A DNA stretch of 64,000 nucleotides from Oscillospiraceae bacterium (GCA_015069135.1 SVJE01000002.1:231953-295952), one strand, 5' to 3'; shown: positions 1 through 9,013, counted from the stretch's first letter. Program-made: numbers and translations. The notes: a model not told the origin generated them from the sequence alone.

Positions 1-600
1 AACGAGGAAAGTAGCAGGATATTTTACACAAAGCTTACTAAAGAAGACAGTGAAGATATGGAAGTTCTGATGTCCAAAAACGGAAGACGTGCTTCTTCGG
101 TTGTGAAAGTATCCTATGCTTCTGAATTTATCTGGCAGGAAATCACAGGAGAACTTTATTGTCTTGATGGAAAAGATTTAAAATGTATAGAAGTTTTTGA
201 CAATTTCAGTGTAAGGGATGTTGCCACAGGAGTTACCGGAATTAAATATTATCCGGGCAAGTCTTTTGTGGTATATACAGACAGTCTTAAAAATAACTAT
301 TATTCTATGCCGGACGGAAGTATTGAGCAGGTGGCAAATGGTTCTGTAAGGCTTTATGGTCTATCAGCCAATGTGTATTTGCTGCAGAGTACCTATGATG
401 GAGATTGCTTGTCTTTGGATATAGTAGAAAATGATGGCATGCAAAGGTTGGATTCCGACATTATTAAAGTAATTGCATTGGATAGTTCTTTAAGCCAGGT
501 AATGTATCTTAATAACAAAGGTCTTATGTTAAGAACAGACCATGAAACAAAACTTTTAGATACTCCCGGCTTAATCAGTTGTGTTCCTTTGAAAGATTAA
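1..600 (+). CDS. Unrecognised protein, 3' end only
   Basis: The reading frame is open from base 1 to the TAA at 598-600, so this is the last 199 codons of a gene that begins upstream of the window. An ATG at 58 lies in frame but there is no reason to take it as the start. The translation alternates short hydrophobic and aromatic stretches with polar turns, which suggests a beta-rich, possibly propeller-like fold, but I do not recognise the family. It ends 30 bases before the most likely start of the glycoside hydrolase gene, so the two may be cotranscribed. No function is proposed. Confidence 0.7.
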   Translation, partial: NEESSRIFYTKLTKEDSEDMEVLMSKNGRRASSVVKVSYASEFIWQEITGELYCLDGKDLKCIEVFDNFSVRDVATGVTGIKYYPGKSFVVYTDSLKNNYYSMPDGSIEQVANGSVRLYGLSANVYLLQSTYDGDCLSLDIVENDGMQRLDSDIIKVIALDSSLSQVMYLNNKGLMLRTDHETKLLDTPGLISCVPLKD

Positions 601-630
601 AAATCAGTATATTTATATATGGAGATTAAT

Positions 631-3516
631 ATGAACGACTTTGTGAAAAAAGTAGAAGAAAAAGCAGATGAATTTGGTAGTATTCCTTTTTGGTCCTGGA
701 ATGATAAATTGGAGCCTGAAGAATTAAGAAGACAGATTAGAAGAATGCACTATCTTAAAATGAAAGGCTTTTTTATGCATGCAAGAGGAGGCCTTGAAAC
801 TCCTTATTTAGGAGAAGAATGGTTTGAGTGTATCAAAGCCAGTGCTGACGAAGCTCAGAAACTTGGTATGGAAGCCTGGCTTTATGATGAGAACGGCTGG
901 CCCAGTGGTTTTGCAGGTGGTGCCTTGTTTAAAGACCCTGCCAATTTTGCGTTGTATCTGGAAATGTCAACAAAAGATATGCCGGATCCGGAGGCTATGG
1001 CTGTTTACATAAGAGAGGGAAGTAAAGTTCGTCTTCGTAAAGAAGGAGAAATATTTCCTGAGTACTATTGCATATACAAGCGTGCTTGTAACGCATATGT
1101 AGATACCATGGATGCCAGAGTAACAGATCAGTTTATAGAGGCAACCCACCAGGAGTATAAGAAGCGTTTCGGAGATTTAATGGGAACAGTTATCCCCGGT
1201 TTTTTTACTGACGAGCCTCAGTACTACAGATGGGCAACACCATGGTCAGATACATTTCCGGAAGCTTTCCAAAAGGCTTTTGGCTATGATGTAATGTCAG
1301 GTTTAGCTGCACTTTTTACAGATTATGATGGTGCAGAACAGTTCAGATATGATTATCATAAACTTTGCCACACCCAATTTTTAGAGAATTTTGCCCGTCC
1401 GGTATATGAGTGGGCAGAGGCTAACGGTTGTAAAATAACAGGTCACACCATTGAGGAGTCTTTTTTAGCCGGCCAAATGTGGTGTACCGGTGGTGTGATG
1501 CCATTTTACAGATATGAGCACATCCCCGGTATTGACCATTTGTGCAGAGGACTGGGGAATGACCTGAGCCCTAAACAGATAGGTTCTGTAGCAGCACAGC
1601 TTGGTAAAAAACGAGTTCTCACAGAGAGTTTTGCAGCCTGTGGTTGGGATGTATCCCCTCTGGAACTTAAGAATATACTTCAGTGGCAGTATGCTTCCGG
1701 CATAAACTTAACATGTCAACACCTGTACCCTTATTCCATAAGAGGACAGAGAAAAGGCGACTATCCGGCTTTCTATTCAGAACATTCACCTTGGCAGGAT
1801 GCACTTAAGGATTTCAACCAGTATTTTAACCGTCTGGGTGCCGCATTGGCAGAAGGCAAGGAAAGAGCCAATGTTCTGGTAATTCATCCTATTCACAGTT
1901 GTTGGATGAAGTATAAGAGAATTGACGACGGTTCCATCTGGCAGTTTGAGGAAAACATCGGCACATTGGTTCGTGAGTTTGCAGACCATCAGGTACTTTA
2001 TCACTTTGGTGACGAAGTTATAATGAAGGACTACGGTAGTGTGAAAAACGGTAAACTTGTTATCGGAGAGTGCCGGTATGAAACTGTAGTACTTCCTTAT
2101 CTTACCACATTGGATAGCTCTACTGCAGATCTTCTTAAAGAGTTTTTGGCTCAGGGCGGTAAAATAGCTGCGCCTTACGGTTTTCCGCAGTGTATTGACG
2201 GCAGACCTGCTGATTTATCCTGGCTTAAAGCAGAACTTTCTTTGGAAGATATCTGGAACATTTCAGGCATATCCGTTAAATCTTTTGAAGGTGGTAAAAT
2301 GGAGAATATCCGTCTTCGTGTTATGGACAGAGAAGACGGTAGTACATACTACTTAGTTAACCTTACTATGGATGAAAGAAAAGCTGTTAATGTGGATTTT
2401 GGAACTGAACTGCCTGTTAAACAATATGATCCTGAAACAGGAAAGACGGTTGCAGAATATGAAACAGGACATTTTACCGTTGACTTTAAGGCGGGGGAAG
2501 GTTTTGTATTTTACACTGAAAGAACCTCTGCGCCGGAAAACGCCATTACCCTTGATAAAGCTCAGGTGGCTTACGGAGATGGTGTGTTTGGTCCTGTAAG
2601 ACAGATTGCTCAAATCAAAGATTTGACACTCCGCAAGCGTTTTGAGGGTGATGTTCAGCTTAAATTTGCCTTTAAGGTGAAGGAAATTCCGGAATGTAAA
2701 GTAAGTATGGCTTGTGAGCCTATGAACTATAACTATATTAAGATAAACGGTGAAAATATTGAGCTTGAGGACAAGTGGTGGTTGGACCGTAGCTTCAAGA
2801 CTTGTGACATTACAGATTTAATTAAAACCGGTGAAAATCAGATTGAAATGAGTTTTAGTTACTATCAGGATCCGGAAGTTTATGATGTGGTATACGACAG
2901 TGCCATGGAATCAAGAAGAAATTGCCTGAGCTTTAATACTGAAATAGAAAGTATTTATGTCTTTGGAGAATTTGGGGTGGAGACAGATTCTGATAAGTTT
3001 ACCTCCGGTGGTAACGGCTCTCTTATATATTCCGGTTCTTTTGACATTGTTAAAGCTCCAAAAAACTTAGGTGCTAAAGAGTTAGCTAACGTGGTGACTT
3101 GTGGCTATCCTTTTTTTGCAGGGGAAATTTCAGGAGAAACTTCTTTTGAGCTATCGGATAAGGACTGTGTGGCTGGTAATGTTAAACTTTCTCTGGAAGG
3201 CAGATTTGCCTATGCAGATGTTTATGTAAATAACAGATTGGCCGGCAGATTTATGTTTAATAAAGAACTTGATATTTCAGGACTTGTTAACCCGGGTAAA
3301 AACAAAGTTAGGGTTATTATGTGCAACACCGGAAGAAATCTTTTGGGACCTCATCATCAATCTTGTGGTGAAGCTCATGTGGTAAGTCCTAGTAGCTTCT
3401 CCAGTGAAACCTCCTGGACTGAGGATGGTTGTCCCGGCATTATAGAGGAATATGCGTTTATGCCTTTTGGAGTAACTGTTAAGATAACTGCAGGAAGTAA
3501 GGAGATTAAAGCTTAA
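631..3516 (+). CDS. GH106-like (alpha-L-rhamnosidase-type) glycoside hydrolase
   Basis: Large protein of about 961 residues without a signal peptide, so probably cytoplasmic. The N-terminus (motifs IPFWSWND, then KMKGFFMHARGG, then WLYDENGWPSG within the first 110 residues) is typical of the TIM-barrel start of GH106-like enzymes, which include alpha-L-rhamnosidases. The last 130 residues form a second beta-sandwich of the galactose-binding type (around YADVYVNNRLAG). An ATG at 619 is also in frame, but GGAGA at 621-625 lies 5 bases before the ATG at 631, which is therefore preferred. Substrate is not deducible; assignment to GH106 itself rather than a related uncharacterised family is uncertain. 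It would release a sugar from imported plant or host oligosaccharide. Confidence 0.7.
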   Translation: MNDFVKKVEEKADEFGSIPFWSWNDKLEPEELRRQIRRMHYLKMKGFFMHARGGLETPYLGEEWFECIKASADEAQKLGMEAWLYDENGWPSGFAGGALFKDPANFALYLEMSTKDMPDPEAMAVYIREGSKVRLRKEGEIFPEYYCIYKRACNAYVDTMDARVTDQFIEATHQEYKKRFGDLMGTVIPGFFTDEPQYYRWATPWSDTFPEAFQKAFGYDVMSGLAALFTDYDGAEQFRYDYHKLCHTQFLENFARPVYEWAEANGCKITGHTIEESFLAGQMWCTGGVMPFYRYEHIPGIDHLCRGLGNDLSPKQIGSVAAQLGKKRVLTESFAACGWDVSPLELKNILQWQYASGINLTCQHLYPYSIRGQRKGDYPAFYSEHSPWQDALKDFNQYFNRLGAALAEGKERANVLVIHPIHSCWMKYKRIDDGSIWQFEENIGTLVREFADHQVLYHFGDEVIMKDYGSVKNGKLVIGECRYETVVLPYLTTLDSSTADLLKEFLAQGGKIAAPYGFPQCIDGRPADLSWLKAELSLEDIWNISGISVKSFEGGKMENIRLRVMDREDGSTYYLVNLTMDERKAVNVDFGTELPVKQYDPETGKTVAEYETGHFTVDFKAGEGFVFYTERTSAPENAITLDKAQVAYGDGVFGPVRQIAQIKDLTLRKRFEGDVQLKFAFKVKEIPECKVSMACEPMNYNYIKINGENIELEDKWWLDRSFKTCDITDLIKTGENQIEMSFSYYQDPEVYDVVYDSAMESRRNCLSFNTEIESIYVFGEFGVETDSDKFTSGGNGSLIYSGSFDIVKAPKNLGAKELANVVTCGYPFFAGEISGETSFELSDKDCVAGNVKLSLEGRFAYADVYVNNRLAGRFMFNKELDISGLVNPGKNKVRVIMCNTGRNLLGPHHQSCGEAHVVSPSSFSSETSWTEDGCPGIIEEYAFMPFGVTVKITAGSKEIKA

Positions 3517-3517
3517 C

Positions 3518-4255
3518 ATGTCAAGATTTTTTGTAGAGCCTGCTCAGGTTTCTGAGGAAGGATATATTACAATAACAGGTTCAGATGTTAAACATATGAA
3601 AGATGTGCTCAGAATGAATAAGGGAGAACTTTTTACAGTGTGTGACAGCACCGGCACGGAGTACTCCTGTAGTCTGGATTCTTTTAGCGATGGTTGTGCT
3701 TTGGGAAAGATTTTATCAAGCAAGGCAGGAGAAACTGAACCTAAAACACCTTGTGTACTTATGCAGGGTGTTCCCAAAGGTGATAAGATGGAGCTTATAA
3801 TCCAGAAAAATGTTGAACTGGGTGTAAATCGTATTATCCCTGTTATGATGGAGCGTTGTGTGGTTCGTTTCAACAACGATAAGGACAAAGAAAAAAAGTG
3901 TGAGAGGTGGAATCGTATATCTGTGGAGGCTTCTAAACAGTGCGGAAGGTTATCTGTGCCTGTGGTGGAAAAACCTGTTTCTCTTAAAGAAGCTATGGCT
4001 ATGGTTAAAGATTCTGAACTTAAACTGGTGCCTTACGAAAACGAAGCAGATTTAAGACTTAAAACTGTATTAAGAGATAAAAATCCGAAAGATATTGCAT
4101 TTATCGTAGGTCCTGAAGGTGGTTTTGCAGAAACAGAAATTTCATTGCTTAAAGAAAACGGATTCACTTCCATATCTTTAGGAAAGAGAATCCTTAGGAC
4201 TGAAACTGCAGGTTTTGCTGTAATGTCAGCCATACGATATGAATTAGAAGATTGA
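3518..4255 (+). CDS. rsmE: 16S rRNA (uracil-1498-N3)-methyltransferase RsmE
   Basis: A 245-residue SPOUT-class methyltransferase, the usual RsmE length. The N-terminal PUA-like part (MSRFFVEP start, HMKDVLRM near 26-33) binds RNA and the C-terminal trefoil knot binds S-adenosylmethionine, seen in IVGPEGGF (196-203) and LGKRILRTETA (221-231). It methylates U1498 of 16S rRNA in the assembled small subunit. The gene starts one base after the stop of the glycoside hydrolase, with AAGGAG upstream inside that gene, so the two are translationally close and probably cotranscribed, although functionally unrelated. Confidence 0.95.
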   Translation: MSRFFVEPAQVSEEGYITITGSDVKHMKDVLRMNKGELFTVCDSTGTEYSCSLDSFSDGCALGKILSSKAGETEPKTPCVLMQGVPKGDKMELIIQKNVELGVNRIIPVMMERCVVRFNNDKDKEKKCERWNRISVEASKQCGRLSVPVVEKPVSLKEAMAMVKDSELKLVPYENEADLRLKTVLRDKNPKDIAFIVGPEGGFAETEISLLKENGFTSISLGKRILRTETAGFAVMSAIRYELED

Positions 4256-4281
4256 TATTTTACCGATAAAACGGAAACACT

Positions 4282-4312
4282 AAATCCCTACTAATTAGTT
4301 TAGGAGGGATTT
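4282..4312 (+). terminator. Hairpin with T-run overlapping the next gene's RBS
   Basis: AAATCCCT (4282-4289) pairs perfectly with AGGGATTT (4305-4312), followed by more T. It resembles an intrinsic terminator for rsmE, but the right arm also contains GGAGG (4303-4307), the ribosome binding site of the ATG at 4315. The same structure can therefore end transcription or hide the downstream start. Confidence 0.6.
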
Positions 4313-4314
4313 TT

Positions 4315-4752
4315 ATGTTGTGGGGAATTTTAGCAGCGGTAATTTCCGGAGTGTTAATGAGTGTTCAGGGAGTTTTTAATACAGGTCTGGCTAAGGAAAC
4401 CGGCATATGGATTTCTGCGGCCTTCGTTCAGCTGACTGCATTTATTGTCTGTATGGCAGCCTGGTTTTTCACGGGGACAGACTCTGGCTTTGGTGAGCTG
4501 TTGGCGGTGGATAACAAATACAGATTGCTGGGTGGTGTTATCGGAGCCTTTATTACTATTACTGTTATTAAGAGTGTGGATCAGTTGGGACCTGCGGCAG
4601 GCATTACTACAATTGTGATTGCCCAGACTACGGTGGCTTATCTTATTGAAGTTTTTGGCCTTTTCGGTACAGAGAAGGTGCCTTTTACATGGAGAGGTGT
4701 TATAGGGGTGGCTCTGGCTGTGGCCGGTGTTTTTCTCTTAAACAGAAAATAG
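4315..4752 (+). CDS. Small DMT-type transporter (DUF606/YdcZ-like)
   Basis: A 145-residue, very hydrophobic protein with about five predicted membrane helices, opening with LWGILAAVISGVLMSVQGV and ending in a helix followed by LLNRK. Length and the motif QGVFNTGLAKETG match the half-size drug/metabolite transporter family formerly DUF606 (YdcZ), which works as a dimer of short subunits. Substrate unknown. It stands alone between two non-coding hairpin or palindromic sites, and its start codon sits directly after a terminator-like hairpin that contains its ribosome binding site. Confidence 0.8.
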   Translation: MLWGILAAVISGVLMSVQGVFNTGLAKETGIWISAAFVQLTAFIVCMAAWFFTGTDSGFGELLAVDNKYRLLGGVIGAFITITVIKSVDQLGPAAGITTIVIAQTTVAYLIEVFGLFGTEKVPFTWRGVIGVALAVAGVFLLNRK

Positions 4753-4754
4753 AC

Positions 4755-4770
4755 ATTTTACCGGTAAAAT
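4755..4770. promoter_or_regulatory. 16-bp perfect palindrome downstream of the transporter
   Basis: ATTTTACCGGTAAAAT is its own reverse complement. A 14/16 copy, ATTTTACCGATAAAAC, lies at 4257-4272 on the other side of the transporter gene. It may be a protein-binding site. No T-run follows on the plus strand, so it is not a convincing terminator. Confidence 0.35.
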
Positions 4771-4786
4771 CTTCGACCAATTACGA

Positions 4787-4815
4787 GGGACAAAATTTTT
4801 TTAATAGTGTAAAAT
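4787..4815 (+). promoter_or_regulatory. Possible sigma-A promoter for the gene at 4845
   Basis: GGGACA (4787-4792), 17-bp spacer, TAAAAT (4810-4815). The -35 is weak (four of six matches to TTGACA); the -10 is the form common in this window. It is placed about 30 bases ahead of the start codon at 4845. Confidence 0.4.
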
Positions 4816-4844
4816 AGTTTTGCGGCAAGGGTCGGAGGTTATAT

Positions 4845-5201
4845 ATGGCAATGATTTGGTTTTGTAGTATTAAGGCTGGCGGCAAAGGTTTTATAAGAAA
4901 CAAAGCAGAGGAAAGAAGATATAAGGAAGCTCTTTTTCGTATGTCAGAGAAAGAGCTTGCTAAGGTTATGGAGTATTCCTGCCATGAGGGGAAGATGCTT
5001 TTTGTTATTGAATGTCAGGACAGAGGGTCATTAAAACGCATTATAAAAAACACAAATGCAAGCTATGGCAAATATATGAAGTTTATGGGAGAGGATATTT
5101 CTTTTGATGCAGCGGATTTAAGGCTGTTGAAAAAAGATAATGAATATGTCAGTATTAAGCAACAGTTTTTTAATACATTTTATGTTGCCGAAAAATGGTA
5201 A
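4845..5201 (+). CDS. Small basic protein of unknown function
   Basis: 118 residues, soluble, basic, with GGKGFIRNKAEERRYKEALF near the N-terminus. GGAGG six bases ahead of the ATG supports the start. No catalytic motif or membrane segment is visible and I do not recognise the family. It is flanked by its own likely promoter and by a separate promoter for the aldolase gene, so it is probably monocistronic. Confidence 0.65.
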   Translation: MAMIWFCSIKAGGKGFIRNKAEERRYKEALFRMSEKELAKVMEYSCHEGKMLFVIECQDRGSLKRIIKNTNASYGKYMKFMGEDISFDAADLRLLKKDNEYVSIKQQFFNTFYVAEKW

Positions 5202-5215
5202 GCAGTAGTATAATT
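5186..5215 (+). promoter_or_regulatory. Possible promoter for the class II aldolase gene
   Basis: TTGCCG (5186-5191), 18-bp spacer, TATAAT (5210-5215), giving a leader of about 25 bases before the ATG at 5247. The -35 overlaps the last codons of the preceding gene. Confidence 0.5.
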
Positions 5216-5246
5216 GTGGAGTAAAGTTTTTGTGAGGTGAATTTGT

Positions 5247-6533
5247 ATGAATTTTGATACTTTGCATCCTGCGGATCAATTAGTAATGTTAATGGATAGA
5301 ATTTATTCCTATGGAATGACCACTACTTCCGGTGGTAATCTTTCTATTCTTGATGATAATGGTGATATCTGGATTACTCCGGGTGGAATTGATAAAGGTA
5401 CTTTAACCAGAGCTGATATTATTCAGGTGAAACCTGACGGTACTGTTATTGGTATTCACAAACCTTCCAGTGAGTTTCCTGTACATGAAAGAATTTACAG
5501 AGCAAGACCTGATATTAAGGGTGTTCTTCATGCTCACCCACCTGCATTGGTGGCTTTCAGTATTGTAAGGCAGATTCCTGAAACAAAGATTATTCCTAAT
5601 GTTAATCAGATTTGTGGTACTTTGTCTATGGCACCTTATGATGTGCCGGGAAGCCAGGGCCTTTCTAAAAAAGTAACTGCTGAGTTTGAAAAGGGCCACA
5701 ATATGGTTATGCTTGAGAACCACGGTGTGTTTGTTGGTGCTACAGATATTTTCAGAGCATTTATGGCTTTTGAAACTCTGGACTTCTGTGCAAGAGTTGA
5801 GATTGAAGGAAGAAAGCTTGGTAAGATTAATGTTCTTTCTGATAAGCATGTTAAGATTTCCAAAGAGAAACAGCATGCAAAATTAGATGAGTTTGTTTGT
5901 AATTCCTACAGCAGTGAGGAAAGAGCTGCAAGACGTGAAATGTGTAAGCTTATTCACAGAGCTTATGATCAACAGCTTTTCACCAGCAGCCAGGGAACTT
6001 TCTCCCAGAGATTGTCTGATGGTTCCTTTATCATAACTCCTTATGCAAAGGACAGAAAGTATTTAGAGCCTGAGGACTTAGTAAGAGTTCAGGGTACATG
6101 GAGAGAGGCAGGCAAGGTTCCTTCCAGATCTGCTATGCTTCATAAGAAGATTTATGACAAGCATCCTGATATAAACTCCATTATTATTGCCCATGCTCCT
6201 AACATTATGGCTTTTGCTGTAACTGATGCTGAGTTTGATTCAAGAACCATCCCTGAGTCTTACATAATGTTAAGAGATGTTAAGAAGATTCCTTTTGGTT
6301 CAAGCTTTATGCAGCCTGATATGGTAGCAGATATGTTCGACCACATGACAAATATTCTAGTAGTTGAAAATGACTGTGTTATTGTTACAGGTGCCAACCT
6401 TCTCAATGCTTTTGATAAGCTGGAAGTTATGGAGTACAGTGCTAAGGCTGTTGTGGCTTCTAAGACTTTAGGTGAAATTGTTGAGATTACTGATGAGCAG
6501 GTTAAGGACTTAAGAGAGGCGTTTAAGTTCTGA
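5247..6533 (+). CDS. Two-domain class II aldolase/adducin family protein
   Basis: 428 residues made of two class II aldolase/adducin domains in tandem; the usual enzyme is one domain of about 210. The first domain keeps the zinc and catalytic set: E76 in SSEFPVHE, H95 and H97 in VLHAHPP, H159 in LENHGVF. The second domain (from about residue 220) aligns over IIIAHAPN and VENDCVIV but has lost the glutamate, the first histidine and the last histidine, so it is probably structural. Family members cleave or epimerise phosphorylated sugars such as fuculose- or ribulose-phosphate; the substrate here is unknown. RBS GTGAGGTG precedes the ATG. A terminator follows. Confidence 0.85.
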   Translation: MNFDTLHPADQLVMLMDRIYSYGMTTTSGGNLSILDDNGDIWITPGGIDKGTLTRADIIQVKPDGTVIGIHKPSSEFPVHERIYRARPDIKGVLHAHPPALVAFSIVRQIPETKIIPNVNQICGTLSMAPYDVPGSQGLSKKVTAEFEKGHNMVMLENHGVFVGATDIFRAFMAFETLDFCARVEIEGRKLGKINVLSDKHVKISKEKQHAKLDEFVCNSYSSEERAARREMCKLIHRAYDQQLFTSSQGTFSQRLSDGSFIITPYAKDRKYLEPEDLVRVQGTWREAGKVPSRSAMLHKKIYDKHPDINSIIIAHAPNIMAFAVTDAEFDSRTIPESYIMLRDVKKIPFGSSFMQPDMVADMFDHMTNILVVENDCVIVTGANLLNAFDKLEVMEYSAKAVVASKTLGEIVEITDEQVKDLREAFKF

Positions 6534-6556
6534 TTAAAGATGAATATTGTAGAGAT

Positions 6557-6587
6557 GAGGCTGACCGAAGGGGTTGGCCTCTTTTTT
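6557..6587 (+). terminator. Intrinsic terminator after the aldolase gene
   Basis: Ten-base stem GAGGCTGACC / GGTTGGCCTC (with G-U pairs) around a short GAAGG-type loop, then six T. It marks the end of the conserved chromosomal block before the accessory island. Confidence 0.85.
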
Positions 6588-6992
6588 GTTGGGAATATAT
6601 AACAAAGTAAAATCATAAGTAAAAACGTTAGTGAATGAAATACAGTTTCGAACATATGCTGAAAATAAATTTCATTATATTATTAAAATGCATGGATAAT
6701 TCAGGAAATTAATTTTATGTCGATATGTTTAATATGGGTACACACCAATTATCAAAAAATTTTTAAAGTTATTTAAGTAAATTAAAGTTTTAATATAATA
6801 TATAAAAATATTTGATGTGTATATAATTTTAAATGCTTAGTTTCCAACGTTAAAACAGGAAAATACAATTTCTTATTAGGACTACGGGTAGGTTATATAC
6901 ACTTTTTTTAGCCGGTGTAAAAAGTCGGTACAATAGGTGGTTTTTATTTTTATATTGTCATGATAGAATACAAAAGAGTGGAGGAGAGATGA
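6588..6992. other. A+T-rich intergenic region at the island's left edge
   Basis: About 400 bases without a supported gene. The one structure that stands out is a perfect 10-base inverted repeat, GTGTATATAA (6817-6826) and TTATATACAC (6893-6902), with a T-run directly after the right arm. TAGAAT at 6964-6969 could be the -10 of the XRE gene, but no good -35 is visible. No tRNA, integrase or attachment site was seen. Confidence 0.5.
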
Positions 6993-7283
6993 ATGAAGCA
7001 AAATACATACGATAGAGCTGTAATAGGTGAAAGAATTCAATTGTTAAGGACCATAAAAGGATATTCTAGGGAAGCATTTGCTGAACAAGTAGGTATATCT
7101 CCTAAATTTCTCTATGAAATTGAAAAAGGAAATAAAGGTTTTTCGTCAAAAATCTTGTTACAAATTTCTAATGCATTATCTGTAACTTGTGATTGTATCA
7201 TATCAGGAACTATTTCAGAGAATTGCGACAAGGAAGTTTTGGAAATATTTGAAGATGGTACAAATAGTTCTTTATCAAAATAA
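6993..7283 (+). CDS. XRE-family helix-turn-helix regulator
   Basis: 96 residues, a single HTH_3 domain: IGERIQLLRTIKGYSREAFA, then EQVGISPKFLYEIEKGNKGF as the recognition part, then SKILLQISNALSVTCDCII. The tail after residue 75 is acidic and has no ligand-binding domain. GGAGGAGAG precedes the ATG. It is the first gene of the island and reads in the same direction as the biosynthetic genes, so it is the natural candidate for their regulator, possibly autoregulating through the inverted repeat upstream. Confidence 0.85.
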   Translation: MKQNTYDRAVIGERIQLLRTIKGYSREAFAEQVGISPKFLYEIEKGNKGFSSKILLQISNALSVTCDCIISGTISENCDKEVLEIFEDGTNSSLSK

Positions 7284-7330
7284 TATTAGTTTTAGCAAAA
7301 AATAAAGTAATAGTAAAGAGGTGCATTGAT

Positions 7331-9013
7331 ATTCCTGATAAGTGTAGTCGCAAATATATTTTTCATAGAATTAGCAAATATGCCAAAAAATGTACAACAG
7401 AGATTATAGTATTGATTGCGGCAAATTTTTTTCTCATACCAACAATGGTTGCATCACCATATTTTATACAGGCGATGATTGATAAAGTATTATATGCTGG
7501 AAGTATTAATGCATTTTTTTATGTTGTAGTTGGTCTTATACTTGTTTATTTAATTCGACTGATTTTAGATGGGATTATTTTATGGTCTTCTAATAGAATA
7601 TATAACCGATTTACACATCGACTCCGCTTAGAAGTTTTACGTAAATATCATCGAATGCCAAATGAATTATATGAAACAATGTCAATAGGTGAACTTAAAT
7701 TGCGTTTTTGGGATGACATTGAATCCATGGGTAATTTTTTAAAAGCTCAAGTAGCTGATTATTTTTTTTATTTTTTATTAGCAATCGTTGCGTTAATACT
7801 ATCCCTTTGTGCCGATTGGCGTTTAACATTGATTTGCCTGCCTGTTGTTCCAATTGTTTTCTTGATTAATTACCTGATAGGGAAGGGATTAAAAAAAATA
7901 AATGAAGAAATTAGAACTATTCATAAAGAGTATTATGCGTTTGAACACAACGCTTTACAGTATCATCGAGAAATAAAAGCGCAAAATGTAGAAAATCATT
8001 TTGTCGGTCGTTTTATGAAATATAGAGAGATATTGGCAAAAATAGGATATCGTCAAATTCGTTATTGGTTTTATGAAGAAGTTTTTACTGATTTTAAAAT
8101 TAATTACCTAACTACTACTTTGGTTTTTTTAGCAGGAGCCCATTTGGTATTAGAACAGCAAATGACTATGGGCACTTTGGTATTAGTTTCTAATTTTTTT
8201 AATTTGTTATTTACCGGCTTGGATGGAGTAAATACCAAAAGAATTCAGCTTAAAACTTATAGTCCTTATTATCAACGAGTGTTTGAGACTTTAAATTTAC
8301 CTGAGGAACAAGACCAAAACAAAAGTACTGCGAAATTGACTGGTGGTTTAGAGGTTAAAAATCTATCATTCATGTATGAGAATAAGAAAAACTTTGTGTT
8401 AAAAGAACTTAATTTTAATGTTGCTAAAAACGGGTATTTGGCTATTGTAGGTTCCAGTGGTTGTGGAAAATCCACATTGGTAAAGTTACTATTAGGTCTT
8501 TATACTCCAAGTAATGGACATATACTGTTTGAAAATGAGACTGGAAATTTTTTTGAAATAAATACAATATCAAAAAAAACACTTTATAACCAAATAAGTG
8601 CAGTCATGCAGGATGCTACCTTATTTAATACAACTATTCGTGATAATCTGTCTTTGGGCAATCGTGAGGCTAGTGAAGACAAAGTAATATCAGCTTGTAA
8701 AAAGGTAGGAATTCATGATTTTATATCGGGATTACCACTAGGGTATGACACAATAGTAGGGGAAAGAGGAATAAAACTTTCCGGCGGTCAAAAACAACGT
8801 ATTATCATTGCGCAAGCGCTCTTAAAAAATCCCAAAATACTGATTTTAGATGAAGCTACTTCTTCTCTAGATAAAATATCGGAAGACAAAATTAATTTTT
8901 GCTTAACAAATAATAAAAAGGAAATTACGGTTATTTTGATATCTCATAAACCAGCATCTATTGCAAGAGCTAAAGAAAAAATTACTATAGAAGAAGGTGC
9001 AATTATTTCATGA
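7331..9013 (+). CDS. ABC exporter, fused permease and ATPase (first of two)
   Basis: Half-size exporter: six-helix membrane domain, then an ATPase with Walker A GSSGCGKST (about residue 373), LSGGQKQ signature (about 483), Walker B with ILILDEATSS, and ISH H-loop. There is no C39 peptidase domain. The first ATG/GTG/TTG in frame is a TTG at 7412, which would cut off the N-terminal elbow helix. The upstream codons encode a basic stretch ending KYIFHRISKYAKKC before helix 1, typical of exporters, and no usual start codon lies between there and the stop at 7265-7267. AAAGAGG (7315-7321) precedes an in-frame ATT at 7331, so a rare ATT start is likely. The stop overlaps the next gene by ATGA. Probable role: export of the island's product. 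Confidence 0.85.
   Translation: MPDKCSRKYIFHRISKYAKKCTTEIIVLIAANFFLIPTMVASPYFIQAMIDKVLYAGSINAFFYVVVGLILVYLIRLILDGIILWSSNRIYNRFTHRLRLEVLRKYHRMPNELYETMSIGELKLRFWDDIESMGNFLKAQVADYFFYFLLAIVALILSLCADWRLTLICLPVVPIVFLINYLIGKGLKKINEEIRTIHKEYYAFEHNALQYHREIKAQNVENHFVGRFMKYREILAKIGYRQIRYWFYEEVFTDFKINYLTTTLVFLAGAHLVLEQQMTMGTLVLVSNFFNLLFTGLDGVNTKRIQLKTYSPYYQRVFETLNLPEEQDQNKSTAKLTGGLEVKNLSFMYENKKNFVLKELNFNVAKNGYLAIVGSSGCGKSTLVKLLLGLYTPSNGHILFENETGNFFEINTISKKTLYNQISAVMQDATLFNTTIRDNLSLGNREASEDKVISACKKVGIHDFISGLPLGYDTIVGERGIKLSGGQKQRIIIAQALLKNPKILILDEATSSLDKISEDKINFCLTNNKKEITVILISHKPASIARAKEKITIEEGAIIS

Noticed and set aside
5403..5876. 157-codon open frame antisense to the aldolase gene
   Set aside because: Mirror of a well-supported gene; composition (many Asn, Ser, Cys) is that of a reverse-complement frame.
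7326..7409. RiPP precursor peptide next to the exporter
   Set aside because: The 27-codon frame overlaps convincing exporter coding sequence, lacks a leader/core pattern, and no RiPP cyclase or C39 exporter is present. Kept only as an alternative leader-peptide reading.
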